Shown here in pieces: positions 55,865 to 64,000 of a stretch of DNA of 64,000 nt. Source of the stretch: Chaenocephalus aceratus (lineage: Eukaryota; Chordata; Actinopteri; Perciformes; Channichthyidae). The notes under the pieces were generated by a model that ran no database searches, was not told the origin of the DNA, and saw only the letters and a program-made list of their open reading frames with translations. How positions within the stretch are numbered: position 1 is the first letter of the stretch; the number at the start of each line of letters is the position of its first letter. Position numbers and translations under genes: made by a program. The stretch is taken from NCBI GenBank assembly GCA_023974075.1, contig CM043788.1, forward strand, positions 24,959,412-25,023,411, written 5' to 3'.

Positions 55865-58800
55865 AATCAATGTTTATTTATATAGCCCAATATCACAAAT
55901 GTTACATTTGTCTCAGTGGTCTTCACAGTGTGTACAGAATATCAGTATGACAATACGACACCCTCTGTCCTTAGACCCTCACATCGTACAAGGAAAAACT
56001 TCCGGAGAAAACCCACAGTTTAAAGGGGAAAATGGGAGAAACCTCAGGGAGAGCAACAGAGGAGGGATCCCTCTCCCAGGACGGACAGACGTGCAATAGA
56101 TGCCGTGTGTAAATTGAAAAGATAATACATTTGCAAGATAGGTAGTCCAAATGTTTGGAAATGCATGTGTGTATAATAGGAAGATGAATCGACGAGGATA
56201 TCCATCCAGGACCTATGATCCAGGACCACAACCACGACTCAAGATCCAGGACACAGGACCGCAGGATCATCCATGACTCTGGATCCCAGCGTATATAGAC
56301 ACCAAAAAGAAGGACATTTGGGGAAGCTGGGTTAATCGGAACATGAGAGTACACAGGTATAGACAGAGAGAAGGAAGAAGTAAGATGTCCCCCGACAAAC
56401 TAAGCCTATATCAGCAAAACTAGGGGCTGAATCTAATCAGCCCTAACTATAAGCTTTATCAAAAAGGAAGGTCTTAAGCGCACTCTTAAAAACGGATCGG
56501 GTGTCTGCTGCCCGAACACAAACTGGAAGCTGATTCCACAAAGTGGAGCTTGATAAGAAAAGGCTCTGGCTCCCATTATACTTTTAGAGACTCGAGGAAC
56601 AACCAACAACCCTGCATTCTTGGAACGCAATGCCCTAATAGGACAGTAGGGTATAATGAGTTCTTTAAGGTAAGATGGCGCCTGCCCATTAAGGGCTTTG
56701 TAGGCGAGAAGAAGAATTTAAAATTCTATCCTGTGTTCTATAGGGAGCCAGTGTAAGGCAGCCAGAACAGGAGTAATGTGATCCCTTTTTCTAACACGAG
56801 CTGCAGCATTTTGAATCAGCTGAAGCGACTTGACTGACTTCTTGGTACACCCTGATAATAAGGAGTTACAATAATCCAGCCTTGAAGTAACAAATGCATG
56901 GACTAGTTTCTCTGCATCGTTTTGAGGCAAGATATGCCTGATTTTTGCAATATTACGTAGATGGAAGTAGGCGGTCCTTGAAATTGGATTTATGTGGGCG
57001 TTAAAGGATAAATCCTGATCAAATATAACACCAAGATTCCTTACAGTCTCACTGGAGGCCAAATTAATGCCATCCATAGTTAGTATATCTTTAGATAATT
57101 TGTTTCGTAGATTCTTCGGGCCAAGTACAATAACTTCAGTTTTGGTCGTGTTTAACATCAAAAAATGTAAGGTCATCCACGTTTTTAAGTCCTTAAGGCA
57201 GTCTTGAATTTTATTTAGATGATTAATTTCATCAGGCTTGATTGATAAATATAGTTGAGTATCATCCGCATAACAATGAAAGTTTACAGAATGATTCCTT
57301 ATAATATTGCCTAACGGAAGCATATATAATGTGAACAAAATAGGTCCGAGCACTGAGCCCTGTGGCACTCCATGGCTAACTTTGGCTTGCGTGGAAGATT
57401 CATCGTTGACACGTACAAACTGAGAGCGTTCAGATAGATAGGACCTAAACCAGCCTAAAGCAGTTCCCTGTATGCCAACTAAGTACTCTAATCTTTGCAA
57501 TAGGATATCATGGTCGATAGTATCAAATGCAGCACTGAGATCGAGCAAAACAAGAATAGAGACAAGTCCCTTGTCTGAGGCTATTAGAATGTAATTTGTG
57601 ACTTGAACCAGAGCTGTCTCTGTGCTATGATGTGTTCTAAAGCCAGACTGAAAATCTTCAAATAAATCATTGTTTTTTAAGTAATCACACAGCTGTTTTG
57701 CGACCGCTTTCTCAAGAATTTTTGAGAGGAACGGAAGATTAGAAATAGGTCTATAGTTGGCTAAAACCTCTGGATCGAGGTTGTGCTTTTTAAGAAGAGG
57801 TTTTATCACTGCTACTTTGAATGATTGTGGAACATAGCCTGATAATAAAGACATATTCATAATATTTAATAAAGAAATGCTAATTAATGGAAAAACTTCC
57901 TTCAACAGCTTAGTTGGAATTGGGTCTAACATGCACGTTGATGGTTTAGAAGAGAGAATCATTGAATGTAATTGTTCAAGGTTAATGGCTGAAAAGCATT
58001 CTAGTTTACTATCTAGTGTAATATTAGAACTTACGTTTCCGGGAGCTGTTGATAACACTATACTGGTCAAAGGCAAGAGGTCATTAATTTTGTTTCTAAG
58101 AGTAACTATTTTATCGTTAAAAAAGCACATAAAATCATTGCTACTGAGTGCTATGGGAATAGAAGGCTCAATCGAGCTGTGGCTCTCTGTCAGCCTGGCT
58201 ACAGTGCTGAAAAGAAATCTTGCATTATTCTTATTCTCATCTATTAATGAAGAGTAGTAGGCTGCTCTCGCTTTACGCAGTGCTTTCTTATATTCATTGA
58301 GAGTATGCCAAATATGCCAAATTAAACGAGATTCTTCAAGTTTAGTGGAACGCCATATCCTTTCAAGTTGTCTCGACTTTTGCTTTATTTTGCGGGTTTC
58401 GGCATTATGCCATGGAGCTAATCTATGTTGTTTTATTTTCTTCTTTTTCAAAGAAGCAACAGAGTCTAATTTTATTCGCAGCGCATCTGTAGCACTATCA
58501 ACAACATGATCAATTTGGGGTGGTGTACATTTTGTATAAGTTTCCTCCCCTACATGCAGACATGCTATCGAGTTACGTATTGGTGGAATCTCTTCCTTAA
58601 ACTTGGCTATAGCACCAACAGATAGGTTTCTGCTGCAAGAGCTTTTGACTAATGCTTTGTAGTCTCGTAATAGTACTTCAAAAGTTACTAAGAAATGGTC
58701 GGATAAAGCAGGATTATGCGGTTCGACTAATAGTTGCTCAATTTCAATACCATAAGTCAGAACAAGGTCGAGAGTGTGATTATAGCAGTGGGTTGGTTTA

Positions 58801-59400
58801 TTTACACTCTGACAGAAACCAACAGAATCTAATATAGAGTTAAATGCAACAGTAAGGCTATTTTTATCATCGTCAACATGAATATTAAAGTCACCTACGA
58901 TAATTACTTTATCTGTTTTAAGAACCAAAGTTGATAAAAACTCAGAGAATTCTGATAAGAATTCTGAATAAGGACCTGGTGCACGATACACTGTAACAAT
59001 TAAGATTGGCTGCAAAGTTTTCCAGGTCGGATGCGTAAGACTAAAAACGAGACTTTCAAAGGAGGTATAATTTAATTTTGGTTTAGCATTGATAAGTAAA
59101 CTTGAGTCAAAGATTGCTGCAACTCCACCTCCTCGGTCAATATGAGTATTGATATGGCTGGGTGGAGTGGCCTCATTTATGCTGACATATTCTTCATGTC
59201 TCAACCAAGTTTCAGTGAGACAGCATATATCAATATTATAATCTGATATTAAATCATTTACCAATATTGCTTTAGATGCTAGAGATCTTATGTTTAAGAG
59301 ACCACATTTAATATTCCTGTTTTGTTGCACTGTAGTAGTTGTTACATTTACTTTTATTAGGTTATTATGTATGACACCTATTAGGTTTTACCTTAAATTG
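55865..59400 (-). mobile_element. Near-full-length L2 LINE (subfamily B)
   Basis: Minus-strand element with its 3' end at 55865 (atcaatgtttatttatatag). The frame from 59330 to 56433 is broken only by a TAA at 56718-56720, where the family has a Lys codon before [11 protein letters not shown]. Endonuclease motifs: [43 protein letters not shown]. Reverse transcriptase: [38 protein letters not shown]. No ATG precedes the endonuclease in this frame, so the 5' end may be truncated; its limit is uncertain (59330-59530). Confidence 0.88.
56433..59330 (-). CDS. L2 endonuclease/reverse transcriptase ORF with one stop
   Basis: Single continuous frame apart from TAA at 56718-56720. The C-terminal part after the stop ([26 protein letters not shown]) remains in frame to TAG at 56433. 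The first codon in the open frame that could act as a start is GTG at 59330; a genuine ATG start was not found. Confidence 0.8.
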
Positions 59401-60531
59401 TCCTTGGGCAGACACACACACCGTTAATATTGGGTATTTTATTGGGTTCGGGATTCCTATGGAAATTACCGTCCTGTTTAACTTGTGAAGATTGGAAACA
59501 ATTCAAATGAAATGCACGAAGCCAAACCAAGTCTTAGAACTTTTTTTTAATACTTACAAAATCAGATCTTGAAACAATAACATTGACAGTAGCACATTTA
59601 CAACACAATATGGGCCAAAAAGTGATCAAGTATATTAGTGCTCTTAAAGTTGATGTGACAATAAGGTGGGAACACACTTGTTTGAACATCACTTATTTGC
59701 AACGCATTAAGGCGGGCTTAATAACCAGCCTAGCGGCTAATTTTAACAGGGAACGACGTTATGGCACCATCAAGCTTTGTTCAGACACTTTTAAAAAGGG
59801 TTTTTAACTACACTACAATTAAAGCACATTTTGAATTCTAGATTATATTTATGGACCAGAAGAGTGTATGTGGGATGGACCCAAAAAAAAGTGCTCCTGT
59901 TATTTGTAATGAAGAAACAAGAAAAAAAATGTCAACAAGAATATGTTGGTGTTGACAGAAACTAAAAGTATTTGCATGGCTTCTATAAATAAGTATGAAA
60001 ATAAGCTTTGAGTGTAATTTGTTTCAGAGAAGTGGAAATAGTGAAAGGCAGAGAGAGCAAGATGTCGAGAACTAAGTGCTAAGAAGACAAATGGGCTGGC
60101 CGTACATTTTGTGTGCACATCAGCCATTGTCCTGGCCCCCATCCCCCTTCTCTGAGCTTTGTGACAGCACGGCCAGCCGAGAGTTGCTTTATACAGTCGG
60201 CTTGTACGGGAAAAAGGACATGTGCGCTCTCGAGGTCAGTCCCGAGGCCCTCAGAGAGTTCAGTCCTTGAATCAGCCTCACACATTCATGACTGCATGAC
60301 AGCTGTTTCTCTGAAATAAGGAATGTGTCTTGTGATGTGTGAGTCCTGTTAGACGAGTTAAGCTTTGGATTCCGATGCAGTTTATTGGTGACTCTCGTAA
60401 GGGTTGAAACGGCAGAACTGACCATGTGCTCCATGTTCTACTGCCCTACATACCATATATATATATCTGTATCAAATGGAATATACTTTAACAATTATAA
60501 AAATACATATAATTAGCTTGAATTTAGCAGG

Positions 60532-60532
<1 letters not shown>
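59401..60532. other. Gene-free stretch upstream of the L2
   Basis: AT-rich, no gene recognised. The L2 5' UTR may reach about 59530. Short overlapping frames near 60080-60430 have no splice or family support. Confidence 0.4.

Positions 60533-60574
<42 letters not shown>
60533..60574. repeat. (AT)n microsatellite
   Basis: About 20 AT units, ending 9 bp past the stop codon of the ushbp1-like gene, so it lies in its 3' UTR. Confidence 0.97.
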
Positions 60575-60575
<1 letters not shown>

Positions 60576-60582
60576 TGAGGAA

Positions 60583-63500
60583 TCATAAAACAGTTTCTTC
60601 CCTTCTCCACTCAGGGGCCTCCCCAGCTGCTGTCGCCGCTCCACTCTGATGGTGGTGACTCTCCGTCATGGCCGCCACTTTCTGCTCCAGCCTCCACACC
60701 TGCTCCCGGTACTTCCTGCGAATCTGCCGGTACGAACTCAACGCTTTGCTGGAATGGAAGTTACACATGCAGAATTGGTTATTTTAGATTGTATTATACA
60801 AAAATAAAATAGCGAAGCAAACCTGAATACTTATAAAGACCTTCCCCTGTTTATAAGTGTTTTTTCCCTAAACTAAATGTAGAAACAACATAATGTAGAA
60901 CATACAAATCCTAGCTTTCCACCCAAGTTTTGTACTTGTGTACAACTTGATCAAATGATGCTATTAAAACCCAACAAGAACAATTGGATCAGAATAAAAC
61001 AACATACAAATCCTGTAACGTCTTACTCATAGATTGTAAAAATGGGTCTTACTTGCTAATTTCCCTCACCGACCATCCGTATCATAGCCATTCAATACGT
61101 TTTTTTAAATATCTTTGAGCTTCTTCTTGAAAACATGCATGCTATTAAACACTTTTCCTGTGATTCCTACCTGTGAGCTTGTGTAAGTCGAGCAGTCTGC
61201 TCTCCGTTGTCTCTCCTGCGCGACGTGCTGTCTGACAGAGCAGAGTTTAGAGAGTCTTGGACTAAAGCCAGTCTCTTCTTCAGGGCTTGTTCCCTGAAAA
61301 CAAAAGTAAGATCAGGTCAAATAAAAGGAAAACATAATACTGTACCTGCCTGTTCATTTCACTTAAAGTACCTTAGTGTACAGAAACCAAATCATGTTAA
61401 GAATCATGAATGTCTTGTCTTTATGGGTCTGTGACTCATTAAATCACAAGAGAGAATGTGTGATGCAAACAGCAGAGCTTTGTTAAGAAGTATTCAGTAC
61501 TCGAGGTCAGAAGAGAAAAGGATGCTCTCTGAAGCCCCTGATGGAGAGAACAAGAAGCCCATTAAATCAACGTCTGCATTTCTGCTCATAGTGTTCCTAA
61601 GCAACAGATAAAACCAAGCAACAGATGTCTGAATGATTCATTTTCGACACCAACTTCCCTTCTCAGGTACATTTCCTTGACAAATGAATACATCGATGAA
61701 TACCAAGATGTAAACACATTACATTTAATAATTTACCAGGTTTTCTTTTTGAGACACTTTAAAAGAGAGAAAACAAATCTTGCATTTGCTATCACTGATA
61801 AGTATGTTTTTTCATACTTACAGTGTTATTGCCTTAAACATTGGACTGCAGAGAAATGTCACATGTCTCACCTTTGCAGTACGGCCTGCAGCTCTTTCAG
61901 AATGGGTCTGGTTCGAGGATCAGTGATTTCCACATCACTTCCTAGGTGAGCTGTATTTTCACAGAGCCTCTGAAACATAACATTTAAATATCATTATTTT
62001 TTAAAGCTCAAAACCAAATTAAATGATGTATTAATGGGGTCTATGATATGTTACTAAAGGGTTTATTTGACATCCCATCCATCTTGCAACCCTTAATATT
62101 TATTTTTCTTTGTAGGGATCTCTAGGTTTCAACAGAATCATATTTACAATGCTGCAATCAGAAGCCATTGTTATTATGGTTCAAAAATGTCAAGGATATA
62201 AGATCAGTTATTGAGTCTGACAAAGTGCATCTAGAAAAAACAATGTTATTTTAAATATTGAGGAAGAAAAAGAACAGTTTTGGAGGCAATGTTAACCTTT
62301 GAGTCAAATCCTGTTGTTTCTGATGCCCTATGTCTGCAGTAATTAACAGAAAGGAGAAATCTAAAGTAGCTTTTCAGCTCTTTCTCATCCAACAATGAGA
62401 AATGCTATGAATCATTGCTGCAGCACCAGGACAGCCCTGCAGAAGACCTTGTGGAACCAAAATATCCCTCCTGGCCTGAAGGGATTCTGCTTTGGTAGAT
62501 GTTTGATTTCCCATGTGGGACACCCAGATTTGAATCGGGTCTGCCACAGTAGACCAGCGTCCTGCTCCCTCTTGCTCGTTTCACCTTGACTTTGTATTAT
62601 TTGAATAAAAAAAAATCTCTGGTGCTGCTGTAGGAGTGTGTCCCACCTGTTGCTCGGTCTTACGATCCTCCACCGCCTCCTCTCTGAGGCTCTCTGGGAC
62701 GAAAGCTCCAGCTGCTTCCTGGGCCTTCTGGGCCATTAAACCCCACTCCAGACACCGTAACTCTTTCTCCTTCAGGCGGATTAGAGCGCGTAGATCTGAC
62801 ATCTCCTCCTGAAGCAGTTAAACCATAGTATACAAAGAGTTGAACACAGATACAGAATAAGAAAAGCTGTGTGTCTCGTAGTGGCAGACGCACAAGAAGT
62901 AAATATTGTATCCACTCCCTTTCTGAGGTTGTTGTGTATACATTTTGCCAGCTGGGGTGATGTTGTATGTGCCTTAGCAATTAGAATATCATGACGCCAA
63001 CTCTTTTATCTCAAGATCTCTTTGCATGGAAGGTTTGGCTGTTTTTCAAAATTTGTAGGTCTATCATAAATGAAGACACACATCTCTTACCCTGACAGAG
63101 ATGAGTTCATAGAAGATGGAAGCTTTCTCTTTCTTGGTATCAGGAGTTTTGACAATATCTTGAGTCACTTGTCCTCCTCTCGGTCCAGCTTGTTGACCAG
63201 ATTCATGGCTCATTTTGCTCTCGACTCCTGGGCTTGGCTTAGGTAGACAAATGGAAGCCCGATCCCTTTTTAGGTGCTCGATTTGCTGACGGAGAACAGT
63301 CTCTCGTACCCCCAAATCAGGGGTCCTGTGGGGTTACATATAGTCAGTGACTGAAAATGTGATATTGGAAAGTTCTTTATTAATGTGTCATCTGATTAAG
63401 ACATACCAGATAGCTACTGAATCATTTAGTTAATAGCATGTACATCTTTAGTTCTGAGATATAATGATATATGCAATATTCTTCTTTTTGCAATTTCCAT

Positions 63501-63721
63501 TTGTCAATGATGACAAAACATGTTTTGCTTTCTACCCATTCCTAATTTTGAGCTTCGATCCACAAAGAGATCTTTAAAAACGTCACCTCTGCCCTGTAGT
63601 TCTCTGTGTTTCTGTTTCCTCTGGGACTCCTGCTGTCGAGAAGGAGGTGGACAGCTCCTCAGTGTCGGGCTGCTGCCTGTCCCTGACCGCCTCTGATGAG
63701 ATAAAAAAAACTGTGAGCACG

Positions 63722-63776
<55 letters not shown>

Positions 63777-63947
63777 AAATGACACACATACCTACTGTGT
63801 ATATAAGTGAATGTGTGCCCTGAGTTGTAAGTAGTATTAAAACACAGTATTCAAACACCTGCTGGGTCTGTCTGCTGAGGAATGCTTTGCTGCTTCTTGG
63901 CGTCATAAAGTGACAGGAGCTCGCTGTAGGCCTCCTCACACTCCTCA
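60583..63947 (-). CDS. ushbp1: USHBP1/MCC-family coiled-coil protein, 3' part
   Basis: Scaffold protein of the MCC family; human USHBP1 (MCC2) binds the PDZ protein harmonin. Seven exons on the minus strand are in phase: 63947-63859, 63692-63587, 63325-63091, 62808-62647, 61969-61872, 61293-61171, 60748-60583; the gene continues upstream past the right edge. Coiled-coil stretches: ECEEAYSELLSLYDAKKQ, LRQQIEHLKRDRASI, EEMSDLRALIRLKEKELRCL, LKELQAVLQREQALKKRLAL, YRQIRRKYREQVWRLEQKVA. The protein ends REETVL-stop, a class I PDZ ligand (T-x-L), as in MCC (ETSL). The gene is called USHBP1 rather than MCC because nr2f6 is adjacent with the same strand, as in human 19p13.11. Divergent, so paralogue assignment is moderate. 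Confidence 0.7.
63724..63776. repeat. (GT)n microsatellite in the ushbp1-like gene
   Basis: About 25 GT units in the intron between exons 63947-63859 and 63692-63587. Confidence 0.97.
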
Positions 63948-64000
63948 CTGTCAATCACAAAAACAAATACGACCTTTACAACATAAGAACCTAGTTTACT

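Overview
This is a vertebrate nuclear window, most likely from a teleost fish and probably a percomorph. The evidence is GT-AG spliced genes with vertebrate protein products, long (CA)n tracts, and fish-type L2/CR1 LINE copies, hAT-like MITEs and TTAA-flanked MITEs. No bacterial or viral operon structure is present.

Layout. (1) 73-12614, + strand: mfsd12, a lysosome/melanosome transporter of the major facilitator superfamily. Nine coding exons can be traced. Coding exon 4 is cut in two by an almost complete 3.2 kb LINE, and coding exon 9 is present twice because of a 1.97 kb near-identical tandem duplication. The final exon was not recognised. (2) About 14780-33307, + strand: a full-length occludin gene with a non-coding first exon and eight coding exons, 552 codons. 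(3) 36653-43122, - strand: nr2f6, a COUP-TF-family orphan nuclear receptor, five coding exons, 404 codons, complete. (4) 43123-60582: about 17 kb without a recognised gene. It holds two degraded L2 3' ends, one near-full-length L2, a hAT MITE and microsatellites, and is probably the upstream regulatory territory of nr2f6. (5) 60583 to beyond the right edge, - strand: the 3' part of a coiled-coil gene ending in a PDZ ligand, best explained as ushbp1 (MCC2).

The order occludin(+), nr2f6(-), ushbp1-like(-) matches the human 19p13.11 order OCEL1, NR2F6, USHBP1 (from memory). Human OCEL1 keeps only the occludin/ELL tail, whereas this fish locus carries a complete four-membrane-pass occludin. OCLN, NR2F1 and MCC lie on human 5q, so the window looks like one half of an old paralogon.

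The most interesting signals are structural. A blunt LINE insertion in the pigmentation gene mfsd12 leaves the flanking exons in frame. The tandem duplication copies a 110-nt exon and has a 5-bp filler at its junction. A chimeric L2 insertion at 55-59 kb carries about 360 bp copied from a locus 7.5 kb away, which looks like 3' transduction with template switching. The LINE in mfsd12 carries a 2A-like NPGP motif. All exon limits come from reading the sequence against remembered family sequences; no database search was run.
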